Source: Bacteroidaceae bacterium
GTDB taxonomy: Bacteria; Bacteroidota; Bacteroidia; Bacteroidales; Bacteroidaceae
NCBI GenBank assembly: GCA_902362375.1
Contig: CABIVS010000009.1
Coordinates: 1-64,000 of the forward strand
Length of the DNA: 64,000 bases
Direction: 5' to 3'
Both the position numbers and the translations under genes were made by a program. Under the pieces are notes generated by a model. That model was not told where the DNA came from, did not search any database, and saw only the letters and a program-made list of their open reading frames with translations. This document shows positions 28,293 to 37,564 of the stretch, one piece after another (the first letter of the stretch is position 1; every line of letters starts with the position of its first letter).

Positions 28293-30872
28293 ATGCGACA
28301 GTTTAATTTTACTTGGACAACAATCGGCTGGTTACTGATTGGATACGGTTTATCTTTTATTCCCTCCCACGCACAAGCACAGGCAGTCATCAAGAAGTTC
28401 TCATTGGAACTGAAGAATGAAAGCTTGCCCGAAGCACTGAAACAGATAGAAAAGAAAGGGGGAAAAAGTATTCTCTTTACTTACAACGGCACCGAAAGTT
28501 ATCGCGTGACAGCCAGTATTCACGAAAAGACAGAATGCGAAGCCATAGACATCGTATTGAAAGGTAAACCTTTCGTTTCCGTCGAACGGGAAGAGTATTT
28601 CGTCGTACAACGAAAGAAATCAAACAAAGCTATAACCGTACAAGGCAAAGTCTATGACGAGAAAGGAACTCCCCTAGCATTCGTCAATATACTTGCGCTT
28701 GCTGCCGATTCCAGTTTCCTGGCCGGGAGCGTGACAGAAGAGGACGGTTCTTTCCGTCTGCCTGCCATAGCCGGGGAAGATTGCCTGTTGAAAGCAACCT
28801 ATATAGGTTACTGTCCGCAAATTATTCCCTGCCGGCAACAAAACATCCTCCGGTTACAACCCGATACGAAACTGCTGAAAGAGATAGTGGTAACCGCCGG
28901 ACGCCCATTGATAGAAAGGAAAGACGGAACATTAACCGCCAATATAGCCGGAACTCCCCTTTCACTCATGGGATCGGCAAGCGAAATGATTTCACATCTC
29001 CCTTTTGTCACAGGTACGGACGGAGAATACACCGTATTGGGTAGGGGCACTCCCGAAATCTATATCAACGGACGCAAAGTCAGGGATAACACAGAACTGA
29101 ACCGCCTGCAAGCCAACGAAATACTTTCTGCAGAAATCATCACCACTCCGGGGGTGCAATATGGCTCTTCCGTAGGTGCCGTTATCCGTCTCCACACCAT
29201 TCGCAAACGGGGACAAGGCATGAGCGGCAGTTTCTATACCGATTACTCGCAAGGACATGTACCGATCGGCAACGAAGGCATATCCTTGAACTACCGTACC
29301 GGCGGACTGGATATTTTCGTAAAAGGGGACTTTGCCGAAATCAACAATCACCTAACAAGCATCCACAGTCAGGACATTTACGCTTCGTCCGACTGGAACC
29401 AATCAACGGAGAACAAAAGCAAACAAACCTATCGCACCTTCAACGGCGAACTGGGATTCAACTACGAAATCGACGAGGATCAGTCATTCGGTATGCGCTA
29501 TATGCCCGGTACGAACATAGGTAATGCGCATACTACCAATGAAGGGACAACCCTCATCCTGCAAGACGGCAAAGAAGTAGACCACCTGTATGCTCGCCAG
29601 CAGACAGATGCGCATACCGGCTGGTGGCAGGCAGCCAACGGATACTACAACGCCACGTTCGGCAAATGCAACATCGACTTCAACGCCGACTATCTGTATG
29701 GCCGGGACCGCATCCGTCAATACGCCGAGAACAACGGAACCGAAGACGCCACTTCGAGCAACCGCGTACGCAACCACCTCTATGCCGCCAAACTCCTGAT
29801 CACCACCCCACTCCGGAAAGGCAAACTCAGTTTCGGAACAGAAGAGACATTCACCAACCGCCACGACATATTTCTCCAAAGCGGCTTCTCCGCCGATGCC
29901 GACGACCGCATCAAACAAACTATGTTTTCCGGCTTCATCGACTACAACCTGCCATTGGGGAAGTTCAATATCTTAGCCGGACTACGCTATGAATTTCAAC
30001 AAACAGATTACTACGAGAAAGGGATTCACCAAGACGGCCAAAGCCCCACCTATCGCGACTGGATACCGGTAGTCAGCATCAGATACACTTCCGGCAACTG
30101 GTTTTTCGCCCTTTCCCACCGCACTCTGAAATACAGTCCCAGCTATGATATGCTCACCAGTGCCGTCACGTATCAAAACAAGTACTCTTACCGGAGCGGA
30201 GACCCGTTTCTCGTCCCCCAGATACATCGTGCAACTTTCTTCGACGCCGGATGGAAATGGATTAATTTCAGTATTTACTACGACCATTCCTGGAATATGT
30301 ACACCAGCTACACCCGCCCGTATGACGACATCAATCATCCCGGTGTATTGCTGTTCGGCATGGCAAGCATTCCGCATTCCAACCGCTATGGAAGCAGCAT
30401 CGTCCTTTCACCAAAATTCGGCATCTGGCAACCTCAACTGACCACCGGCATCAATTGGTTTGACTCCCACGGTACTTCCATAGGCATCACCCAGCACTGG
30501 AATGAGCCACGGTTCTATTTCAGTCTCGACAACAGTTTCAACTTCCCTAAAGGCTGGTTCTTCAATATCAAAGGAGTACTGTCGCCCGGAGCCAAACAAA
30601 GTTACGCCATTTGGAAAACCGAAGGAAGAGTAGATGCCCAACTGACCAAATCGTTCCTGAAAGACCAGTCGCTAAAAGTATCGGTAACCGCCAAAGACAT
30701 CTTTCACACCGGCTACAGATACTTCACCATCTATGGCGACCGGACATTCAGCTCCAACCGCGATTATTCAGACCAGCAGCGTTTCGGCATCCGGCTGAGT
30801 TATCAGTTCAACGCAGCGAAAAGCAAATATAAAGGAACCGGAGCCGGAGAGAGTGAAAAATCGCGTCTGTAG
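28293..30872 (+). CDS. TonB-dependent receptor-like outer-membrane protein with STN domain
   Basis: 859 aa. Signal peptide (about 1-30), an STN/secretin-TonB domain (about 35-108, FSLELKNESLPEALKQIEKKGG, FVSVEREEYFVVQRK), a carboxypeptidase-regulatory-like domain (about 115-195, VQGKVYDEKGTPLAFVNILAL), a reduced plug (LKEIVVTAGRPLIERKDG) and an outer-membrane beta-barrel of the family-3 type ending RLSYQFNA. The STN domain is what receptors of the FecA type use to contact a FecR anti-sigma factor; an ECF sigma and FecR pair lie immediately downstream. The ligand is unknown: no SusD partner is present, so an iron complex, cobalamin or small glycan are all possible. Confidence 0.85.
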   Translation: MRQFNFTWTTIGWLLIGYGLSFIPSHAQAQAVIKKFSLELKNESLPEALKQIEKKGGKSILFTYNGTESYRVTASIHEKTECEAIDIVLKGKPFVSVEREEYFVVQRKKSNKAITVQGKVYDEKGTPLAFVNILALAADSSFLAGSVTEEDGSFRLPAIAGEDCLLKATYIGYCPQIIPCRQQNILRLQPDTKLLKEIVVTAGRPLIERKDGTLTANIAGTPLSLMGSASEMISHLPFVTGTDGEYTVLGRGTPEIYINGRKVRDNTELNRLQANEILSAEIITTPGVQYGSSVGAVIRLHTIRKRGQGMSGSFYTDYSQGHVPIGNEGISLNYRTGGLDIFVKGDFAEINNHLTSIHSQDIYASSDWNQSTENKSKQTYRTFNGELGFNYEIDEDQSFGMRYMPGTNIGNAHTTNEGTTLILQDGKEVDHLYARQQTDAHTGWWQAANGYYNATFGKCNIDFNADYLYGRDRIRQYAENNGTEDATSSNRVRNHLYAAKLLITTPLRKGKLSFGTEETFTNRHDIFLQSGFSADADDRIKQTMFSGFIDYNLPLGKFNILAGLRYEFQQTDYYEKGIHQDGQSPTYRDWIPVVSIRYTSGNWFFALSHRTLKYSPSYDMLTSAVTYQNKYSYRSGDPFLVPQIHRATFFDAGWKWINFSIYYDHSWNMYTSYTRPYDDINHPGVLLFGMASIPHSNRYGSSIVLSPKFGIWQPQLTTGINWFDSHGTSIGITQHWNEPRFYFSLDNSFNFPKGWFFNIKGVLSPGAKQSYAIWKTEGRVDAQLTKSFLKDQSLKVSVTAKDIFHTGYRYFTIYGDRTFSSNRDYSDQQRFGIRLSYQFNAAKSKYKGTGAGESEKSRL

Positions 30873-30896
30873 ACTCTCTTTTTAAAGAGAAGTGTG

Positions 30897-30904
30897 TACT
30901 TTTG
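30897..30904 (+). promoter_or_regulatory. -7 element upstream of the ECF sigma gene
   Basis: TACTTTTG fits TAnnTTTG 23 bp before the ATG at 30928, with no good -33 TTTG box. It is overlapped upstream by a short CTCTTTTTAAAGAG palindrome (30875-30888). Confidence 0.45.
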
Positions 30905-30927
30905 CAGTATCAACCCCCTAAGAGAGC

Positions 30928-31470
30928 ATGTTCCTGTTTCATAAAGACCATACAAAGAAAGAAGTTTTCGAGCAGATGTTTGTGGAAATGTATCCGCGAA
31001 TGGTACGTTATGCCTCACAATTGACGGGAGATAAAGAAGAAGCACGGGATATAGTGAGCGAAGTGATGGAACAGGCCTGGACACATTTTGAGCAGTTGGA
31101 TAAGAACGACCGGGGCGGATGGATTTATACCGCAGTCCGCAACGCCTGCCTCAACCGCCTGAAACACCTTCAAGTGGAGCATGATAATGCGAGAGCGATC
31201 TACGAAGCGACACTAGCTGATGTGGAGAGCAACTATCAGGAGCACGAAGCGTTATTGCAAAAGGCGGAAATGATAGCCCGAAGTCTGCCTGAGCCTACCT
31301 GCACTATCTTACGGCTGTGTTACTACGAGCATCTCACCTATCGGGAAGTTGCCGAACAACTTGGCATCAGTCCCGATACAGTGAAAAAGCATATATCCAA
31401 AGCACTGCGTACATTACGCGAAGTCATGAACGATGAAAATCATGAACGATCAAGGAAGGAGAACAGATAA
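30928..31470 (+). CDS. ECF-type RNA polymerase sigma factor (FecI-like)
   Basis: 180 aa. Region 2 is recognised from FEQMFVEMYPRMVRYASQLTGDKEEARDIVSEVMEQAW and region 4 from LPEPTCTILRLCYYEHLTYREVAEQLGISPDTVKKHISKALRTLRE, a clear helix-turn-helix. Length is typical for Bacteroides ECF factors. The stop codon overlaps the start of the FecR gene (TAATG), so the pair is translationally coupled. It likely directs transcription of the upstream receptor gene or of itself when released by FecR. The sigma gene follows the receptor, the reverse of the usual sigma, anti-sigma, receptor order. Confidence 0.92.
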   Translation: MFLFHKDHTKKEVFEQMFVEMYPRMVRYASQLTGDKEEARDIVSEVMEQAWTHFEQLDKNDRGGWIYTAVRNACLNRLKHLQVEHDNARAIYEATLADVESNYQEHEALLQKAEMIARSLPEPTCTILRLCYYEHLTYREVAEQLGISPDTVKKHISKALRTLREVMNDENHERSRKENR

Positions 31471-32474
31471 TGGAAGAAAAGAAAAAGTATACTCCCAAAG
31501 AGGAATCCCCCGATTACGGACTAACGGGAGATGACTGCCGCCCTTTTTCAGAGGATGCCGGGATACGTCGTTTGCAAAATGCCTTTGGCGAAGCGTTAGG
31601 CGATTTGCCCCTACCGGAAGAGACACGGGAAGCATGGACAGCTTTCTCGCAACGACAGGAGCAGAAGAAACGACAAGCATATCGCCGCATATGGCTTTCC
31701 GGTGGCATGGCAGCAGCTATTGCCCTGCTCTTAATACTGTGGTCACCCTGGAATAAATCAGACAGTACAGCACCGGATATCAAAATATTTGCCGCCCTCA
31801 ATGTTCCCGAGCAGGTCACAACACAAGAAAAAAACGGCAGAATAATCGTTTCCACCCCGCCAACGACTATCATTAATCTGACATTAGAAGACGGAACCCA
31901 CGTGCTGTTAAGTGCAAACAGTCGTTTGGAATACCCCAAAGAGTTTACTCCGCAAAACAAGCGGATAGTAAACCTCACCGGAGAAGCACGCTTTGAAGTG
32001 GCAAAAGACAGTCTTCGTCCTTTCATCGTTTCCACCGGAGATATACAGACACAGGTATTGGGGACAGTATTTGATGTAAATGCCTATCCTTGTAATACGC
32101 CCACTGTCACATTATATAGAGGACGGGTGCAAGTAGCAAAAACCGACTCTTCGCACCGGAAGGAAATATCACCCGGTCAATCCGCCACATTAGAAACAAA
32201 TGGTGATATCGTTGTATCAAAGGCTACGCAGACCGAAAAAGAAGGATGGACGGATAATGAGTTTTATTTCGACAACACGAAGATGATGCAAGTATTACAG
32301 AGTTTAGGGACTTGGTATAATATCAGCGTCATCTGCCACTCACCCAACCTCTTACAGAAACGGATTCATTTTCGTTTTAGCCGGAATGTTTCGGTAGAAA
32401 GTCTGTTGGACGCACTGAACGATTTAGGAATTGCACATTTTCAGTACAAGAATGAGGAGATAATGGTCTATTAA
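31470..32474 (+). CDS. FecR-family anti-sigma factor
   Basis: 334 aa. A cytoplasmic N-terminal part (about 1-75) that would hold the sigma factor, one transmembrane helix (about 80-97, GGMAAAIALLLILW), a periplasmic FecR domain (about 120-225, ILSANSRLEYPKEF-like and VKVAKTDSSHRKEISPGQ-like stretches) and a C-terminal domain of the DUF4974 type (about 255-334, WTDNEFYFDNTKMMQVLQSLGTWYNISV). This matches standard Bacteroides anti-sigma factors that receive a signal from an STN-bearing receptor. It overlaps the sigma gene. A 9-bp hairpin lies 60 nt downstream, and no T-run terminator is seen. Confidence 0.9.
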   Translation: MEEKKKYTPKEESPDYGLTGDDCRPFSEDAGIRRLQNAFGEALGDLPLPEETREAWTAFSQRQEQKKRQAYRRIWLSGGMAAAIALLLILWSPWNKSDSTAPDIKIFAALNVPEQVTTQEKNGRIIVSTPPTTIINLTLEDGTHVLLSANSRLEYPKEFTPQNKRIVNLTGEARFEVAKDSLRPFIVSTGDIQTQVLGTVFDVNAYPCNTPTVTLYRGRVQVAKTDSSHRKEISPGQSATLETNGDIVVSKATQTEKEGWTDNEFYFDNTKMMQVLQSLGTWYNISVICHSPNLLQKRIHFRFSRNVSVESLLDALNDLGIAHFQYKNEEIMVY

Positions 32475-32533
32475 AACCCTAACTTAATTCCCTTAAAAGC
32501 AATACGCCTTTAAAGCATTATAAACGTACACTC

Positions 32534-32555
32534 ACTTTTACTAAGGAGTAAAAGT
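32534..32555. repeat. Perfect 9-bp hairpin after the FecR gene
   Basis: ACTTTTACT (32534-32542), loop AAGG, AGTAAAAGT (32547-32555). No T-run follows, so a terminator role is uncertain. Confidence 0.5.
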
Positions 32556-32600
32556 AGTACGACATATCAATGTGAACAAACCACACGAACAATTTAAACT

Positions 32601-32745
32601 AGTAGTAATACTTTGCTTTCTACCTTTTATAGTTTACCAAGACATCATCTTTCAAATTGGTGGACATATATACTTATCGTAGTGGACATATAGATACACG
32701 ATGGTGAGTATATATATCCACCACGCTGTATCTATATGTCCACTA
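32601..32745. repeat. Intergenic element E1: conserved head plus four inverted units (a-b-a'-b')
   Basis: The head (32601-32636) includes AATACTTTGCTTT and TATAGTTTA and is nearly the same as 58503-58539. It is followed by four 19-bp units: a (32658-32676), b (32680-32698), a' (32705-32723) and b' (32727-32745). b and b' are perfect complements (TAGTGGACATATAGATACA); a and a' differ at two positions. The a and b units also resemble each other (GTGGACATATA core). Unit starts are 22, 25 and 22 bp apart. It sits between the convergent FecR and GH3 genes. No coding capacity. Confidence 0.8.
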
Positions 32746-32770
32746 AACACTGTGTATTAACCTGTTAACT

Positions 32771-35017
32771 TTATCGTTGGGCATACTCGAATGTCACCGT
32801 ACCGCGAATATCAGAAGAAGAGGCGGCAATGTATGCCTTAAACTTACCAGGTTCTGCCACCCAAGTATGCTGTTTATCATCAAAGAATTGCAATGCTTCC
32901 GGTTTGATCGTAAACTTCACTTCTTTTTCTTCATTCGGAAGAAGCCGTACTTTCCGGAAGTTTTTCAACTCCTTCACCGGGCGAAGAACACTACACTCTT
33001 CGTCGCCAACATATAACTGAACGATCTCTTTCCCTGCTATTTTCCCTGTATTCCTAATTCTTACAGTAAGATCAATACTGCCATCAGCATTCATTGTTTT
33101 AGTCGATACCACAGGCTTACTATATTCGAAAGTGGTATAACTCATGCCATAGCCAAAAGGAAAGAGCGGCCGGATCTTCTTCGTATCATACCAACGATAA
33201 CCAACCAAAATATCTTCTTTATATTCCTGACGGATACTATCACCCGGGTAACTAATCTCACCAAAGAAGTGTGCCGGACAATCTTCCAGTTTCACCGGAT
33301 AAGAAAAAGGTAACTTACCGCTGGGATTCACATCTCCGCTCAACACATCAGCCAGTGCCTCTCCGCCGACAGAGCCTAAATACCACGACTGAATAATAGA
33401 GGGTACCTCCCTCACCCAAGGCATTTCCACTGCATTTCCACTAACAATCACTGCTACCAGATTCTTATTTACTTTCAACAGAGCTTCTATCAATTCATTC
33501 TGTCCAAAAGGAAGTCCATACGACAAACGGTCACCACCCTCACAATCCTGAAAATGATTCTTATTCAGTCCTCCGACAAAGATCACCAAGTCTGCATTCA
33601 TCGCTTTTTCTACCGCGTCATTACGTAAAGAATCTACTGTTGTCTGTGGAATAACATCTGCCCGGCCATACATCGGGCGACCGCTTGTATAGCCTTGTGC
33701 ATAAACCACATCCTCACCAAACTTCGCTTTTATACCATCTAATGGTGAAACCACCCTCTGAACTTTCAACTCCGAAGAGCCGCCGCCTAACATCAAATTA
33801 CGGGTAGCATTATCTCCCACAACCAAAATACGTTTATATTTTCCCTGGGGGACGGGTAATAATGCAGGCTGTTTCTTACCTGTCCCATTTTTCAACAAGA
33901 CAATGCCCTCTGTTGCAACCTCATAAGCTGTACGATAGTGCTCTTCGCTGGTCAGTGCACCGAACGGTTTCCGACGATTCATCGCTGTACGGAAAATCAG
34001 ACGTAACACACGTGCGGCCTTATCGTTCACTACCTCCATCGAAATCTTACCTTCGCGAACCATTTTCAGATAAGACTTACCCAAATAATAATCATCAAAA
34101 CCGAATTCCGATTCCGAAGTCAAACCATTGGTATAAGATCCCATTTCAATGTCCAATCCGTACATGGCAGCTTCATAAGTATCATGTGCAGCTCCCCAGT
34201 CCGTGATGACGCATCCGTCGAAGTTCCATTCCCCCTTCAATATATCATTATTCAGCAATTTGTGATGGGCAGCATGAGTTCCACGCACTTTATTATAAGC
34301 TCCCATAACTGACCACGTTTTACCTCTTTCTACAGCAGCCTTGAAAGCAGGCAGATATATTTCATACAATGCACGGTCGCTTAGTTGCACATCGATATGT
34401 CCCCGCCATAATTCCTGATTGTTCAGTGCGTAATGTTTTACGCAGGCGGCTACTCCATTCTTCTGCACTCCCTGAATATAAGGCACGCAAAGCTCCGAGG
34501 CTAAATAAGGGTCTTCCCCCATATATTCAAAGTTACGCCCGTTGAGCGGGGTACGATAGATATTCACCCCCGGTCCCAACAAAACATCCTTTTCACGATA
34601 ACGGGCTTCTTCACCGATGGCCTGTCCATATTTCTCTGCCAATAGCGGATTCCAGCTAGCTGCCAGACAGGTCAGTGCAGGAAAAGCAGTGCAACTATCG
34701 TTCGTCCATCCGGCATATCCCCAATCATTCCAGTTAATTTCGGCACGCACGCCATGAGGACCGTCACTCATCCAGAGTTCAGGAATACCCAAACGGGGAC
34801 AACCAGGGGAGCTAAACTTCCCTTGTGCATAACTAAGACGAGTTTTCTCCTCCACAGTCATACGGTTCAGCGCATCCTGTACCCTGACCTCTATCGGTTG
34901 TGTATCATCCAGATACACCGGTTTTTGTTTCTTGTCTTGAGAAATCACCACCATACCTGTCTGAACAGACAGGAAACATATAGTCAATAAAAATATCTTC
35001 ATTATTCCCATAATCAT
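32771..35017 (-). CDS. GH3-family beta-glycosidase (BoGH3A-like beta-glucosidase)
   Basis: 748 aa. The ATG at 35017 directly follows the stop of the GH2 gene; MKIFLLTICF from 35002 is a likely alternative start with a better signal peptide. GH3 N-terminal barrel with WMSDGPHGVR, KHYALNNQE and the nucleophile Asp273 in CVITDWGAA, then the alpha/beta sandwich (ILVVGDNATRNLMLGGGSS, FVGGLN) and a C-terminal fibronectin-III-like domain. In the B. ovatus xyloglucan locus, GH3 enzymes remove glucose from the non-reducing end of debranched oligosaccharides in the periplasm, the likely role here. Last gene of the GH31-GH2-GH3 operon; element E1 lies beyond its stop. Confidence 0.88.
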   Translation of the reverse strand: MIMGIMKIFLLTICFLSVQTGMVVISQDKKQKPVYLDDTQPIEVRVQDALNRMTVEEKTRLSYAQGKFSSPGCPRLGIPELWMSDGPHGVRAEINWNDWGYAGWTNDSCTAFPALTCLAASWNPLLAEKYGQAIGEEARYREKDVLLGPGVNIYRTPLNGRNFEYMGEDPYLASELCVPYIQGVQKNGVAACVKHYALNNQELWRGHIDVQLSDRALYEIYLPAFKAAVERGKTWSVMGAYNKVRGTHAAHHKLLNNDILKGEWNFDGCVITDWGAAHDTYEAAMYGLDIEMGSYTNGLTSESEFGFDDYYLGKSYLKMVREGKISMEVVNDKAARVLRLIFRTAMNRRKPFGALTSEEHYRTAYEVATEGIVLLKNGTGKKQPALLPVPQGKYKRILVVGDNATRNLMLGGGSSELKVQRVVSPLDGIKAKFGEDVVYAQGYTSGRPMYGRADVIPQTTVDSLRNDAVEKAMNADLVIFVGGLNKNHFQDCEGGDRLSYGLPFGQNELIEALLKVNKNLVAVIVSGNAVEMPWVREVPSIIQSWYLGSVGGEALADVLSGDVNPSGKLPFSYPVKLEDCPAHFFGEISYPGDSIRQEYKEDILVGYRWYDTKKIRPLFPFGYGMSYTTFEYSKPVVSTKTMNADGSIDLTVRIRNTGKIAGKEIVQLYVGDEECSVLRPVKELKNFRKVRLLPNEEKEVKFTIKPEALQFFDDKQHTWVAEPGKFKAYIAASSSDIRGTVTFEYAQR

Positions 35018-37546
35018 TTACAGTTTACAATCTTTTGCCGAGATCTTCACCACGGCTTGCCGAAGCCCTTCCGAAGTAGCTGTCAGCTCCGTTTTTCCCG
35101 GTTTCCCGTCATTCTGAATGACAACAAGGCATTTTCCATAAAATGCTTTCCTCTTTTTATCCTTAAAGCGTTCCAACGATACCGGGTTTCCATTATCCAC
35201 TCCTGCGATGAAACCATTACCTTTCACAGTGAAATTCACCAAATTATCTGCATTCGGACAAAGATTCCCTTCTTCATCCAGCACCTCTACAGTGACGAAA
35301 CACAAATCTTTTCCATCAGCAGCCAGAACAGAACGATCAGGAGTCAGGCGAATTTCTGCAGGCTTTCCGGCAGTATGAATTTCCTTTTCCGCTACCACTT
35401 CATCCTTTCTGCGTGCAATAACCTTCACCGTTCCCGGTTCAAACTTTACACGCCAAACAACATGCAGGTTATCAGCATCTTTACATTTCACTCCCTGCGA
35501 CTTTCCATTCACAAACAATTCCACTTCATCAGCCTGATTATAATAACACCACATATCGATCTCCTGCCCCGGAGTCCAGTTCCAATGCGGGAAAAGATGC
35601 AACACTTGCTTATCTGTCCATTCCGACTGATATAGATAGTAGACATCTTTTGGGAAACCTGCCAGATCGACAATACCAAAGAATGAACTACGTGCAGGCC
35701 ATCCGTAAGGAGTCGGTTCTCCGATGTAATCGAATCCTGTCCATACATATTGCCCGCTGATAAAGTCGTTGTCTCTGACTAACTTCAGACTTTCTTCATG
35801 AGTGTTTCCCCAAGGCACATGACAGTTCTCATAAGATGAACAGGCAAAAGTAGAATCAGCAAAGGGCTTATCCCAACGCTCGGGCCAGATAAACATCCGG
35901 TCACTGGGCATACGGTAGTATCCACGTGTCATCAATGCCGAATTACTTTCAGTAATGATAAAGGGCTTGTCCGGAAAATTAGCCGGAACATGAGGAATAT
36001 CTTTATTATGATAATTATAGCCAATCACATCCAGTGCGCCGGAACGGAATAAATGATTGCCGGAATTCGGTTCATTGCATCCGGCAGTGACAGGACGGGT
36101 AGAATCAAGCCCTTTCACAAAGCTTACCAACTTCTTCGTCAGCAAAGAGTTGACACTCTCCTCTCCTTCTTTTGCCAACATTTCAGAAGAATGCCCGAAA
36201 TTCAGGATCAAATTGGCCTCTTCCAGACTCAATGTATCCGCTTTAGCATCACTCCATTGTTCGAGGACTTCATTACCGATACTCCACATAAAGACAGAAG
36301 GGTGATTGCGGTCACGCAAAATAAAGTCATTCAAATCGCGCTCGTGCCATTCATTGAAGTAACGGGCATAATCATGTGCTGTTTTTTTCTTCCGCCACAT
36401 ATCAAAAGCCTCATCCATCACGATAAATCCCATACGATCACAGAGATCAAGCAGTTCGGGTGCGGGAGGATTATGGGAACAACGTATGCCATTGCATCCC
36501 ATTTCTTTCAGAATCTGCAATTGCCGTTCAATGGCACGTGTGTTGACAGCTGCCCCCAGACAGCCCAGATCATGGTGCATACATACCCCGTTAATCTTGG
36601 TTTGCCTACCGTTCAATGTAAATCCTTTCCGGGCATCAAAACTAAATGTACGGATACCGACAGGAGTCGTATACCTATCCATACATTCCTCGTTTCGCAT
36701 CACTTTGGTAACCAATGTATACAAATAAGGAGTATCAATATCCCACAACTCCGGTTGTTTTACAGTCAATTGCTGGGCGAAAACAGTTTCTCTGCCAGTT
36801 TCCGTTTTTCCGGCCGACCGCGTTCCAGCAACTTCTCTGCCTTCAGCATCCTGCAAGGATGAGCAGACCGTGATATTTTCATTTGTATCACTTTCATTCA
36901 CAATAGTAGTAACAAGATTCAGTACAGCCTCTCCCTTGTCAACCGATGATGTCGTGACATACGTTCCCCAATCGGCTACGTGTATCGGACCAGTCTTGCT
37001 TAGCCATACATTCCGGTAAATGCCACAACCTGAATACCAGCGTGAATTAGGTTGCTCCGCATTGTCCACCCGAACAGCCAGCACATTGGGTTCATCCCAT
37101 TTCAGATAAGGGGTCAGATCATAACTGAAACTGATATATCCATAAGGACGTACTCCTAACGAAACACCGTTAATGAATACTTCCGAATTCATATATATTC
37201 CGTCAAACTCAATGCGGAAGATCTTTCCTATATCTGCTTTGTCTACACTAAAAGTTTTGCGATACCATCCAACTCCACCCGGAAGCGCCCCTCCCCCTGT
37301 GCCGGAAGGATTTTCACAGCTAAAGTCTCCCTCAATCGCCCAATCATGAGGCAGATTCAATACCCGCCAGTCATTGTCGGCAAAACCGGGTTGTGCAGCT
37401 TGTAATCCGTCTCCCAAGTGGAAACGCCAATCCGCATTAAAGTCAGACCGCTCGCGTGGAGAAATGGGGGAAGAACTGTTACATGCTCCCAACAGCATCA
37501 GACAGCTCCCCAATATCAAATATTTCAATTTACCAATCATCATCAT
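35018..37546 (-). CDS. GH2-family beta-galactosidase (BoGH2A-like)
   Basis: 842 aa. Lipobox LLGAC (Cys22) after a short signal. Standard GH2 order: jelly-roll sugar-binding domain (NADWRFHLGDG.. LPHDWAIEGDF), Ig-like domain, then the catalytic barrel with acid/base Glu426 in SIGNEVLEQW and nucleophile Glu533 in IITESNSALM, followed by C-terminal Ig-like domains (DUF4982-type, EIDMWCYYNQADEVELFVNGKSQG). In xyloglucan loci this enzyme removes beta-1,2-galactose from side chains. The stop codon abuts the next gene's ATG, and GH31 lies 18 bp upstream, so the three are one operon. Substrate is inferred from context; GH2 also includes glucuronidases and mannosidases. Confidence 0.88.
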   Translation of the reverse strand: MMMIGKLKYLILGSCLMLLGACNSSSPISPRERSDFNADWRFHLGDGLQAAQPGFADNDWRVLNLPHDWAIEGDFSCENPSGTGGGALPGGVGWYRKTFSVDKADIGKIFRIEFDGIYMNSEVFINGVSLGVRPYGYISFSYDLTPYLKWDEPNVLAVRVDNAEQPNSRWYSGCGIYRNVWLSKTGPIHVADWGTYVTTSSVDKGEAVLNLVTTIVNESDTNENITVCSSLQDAEGREVAGTRSAGKTETGRETVFAQQLTVKQPELWDIDTPYLYTLVTKVMRNEECMDRYTTPVGIRTFSFDARKGFTLNGRQTKINGVCMHHDLGCLGAAVNTRAIERQLQILKEMGCNGIRCSHNPPAPELLDLCDRMGFIVMDEAFDMWRKKKTAHDYARYFNEWHERDLNDFILRDRNHPSVFMWSIGNEVLEQWSDAKADTLSLEEANLILNFGHSSEMLAKEGEESVNSLLTKKLVSFVKGLDSTRPVTAGCNEPNSGNHLFRSGALDVIGYNYHNKDIPHVPANFPDKPFIITESNSALMTRGYYRMPSDRMFIWPERWDKPFADSTFACSSYENCHVPWGNTHEESLKLVRDNDFISGQYVWTGFDYIGEPTPYGWPARSSFFGIVDLAGFPKDVYYLYQSEWTDKQVLHLFPHWNWTPGQEIDMWCYYNQADEVELFVNGKSQGVKCKDADNLHVVWRVKFEPGTVKVIARRKDEVVAEKEIHTAGKPAEIRLTPDRSVLAADGKDLCFVTVEVLDEEGNLCPNADNLVNFTVKGNGFIAGVDNGNPVSLERFKDKKRKAFYGKCLVVIQNDGKPGKTELTATSEGLRQAVVKISAKDCKL

Positions 37547-37564
37547 CGGATTATATCATCCAGC

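Noticed and set aside
29484-29918. 144-aa antisense ORF within the TonB-dependent receptor gene
   Set aside because: Shadow of a strongly coding frame; hydrophobic repetition without a domain or start signal. The same applies to the other antisense ORFs over SusC, SusD and GH genes.
32658-32745. Reading E1 as a CRISPR array
   Set aside because: Units alternate in orientation, spacers are 3-6 bp and no cas gene is nearby.
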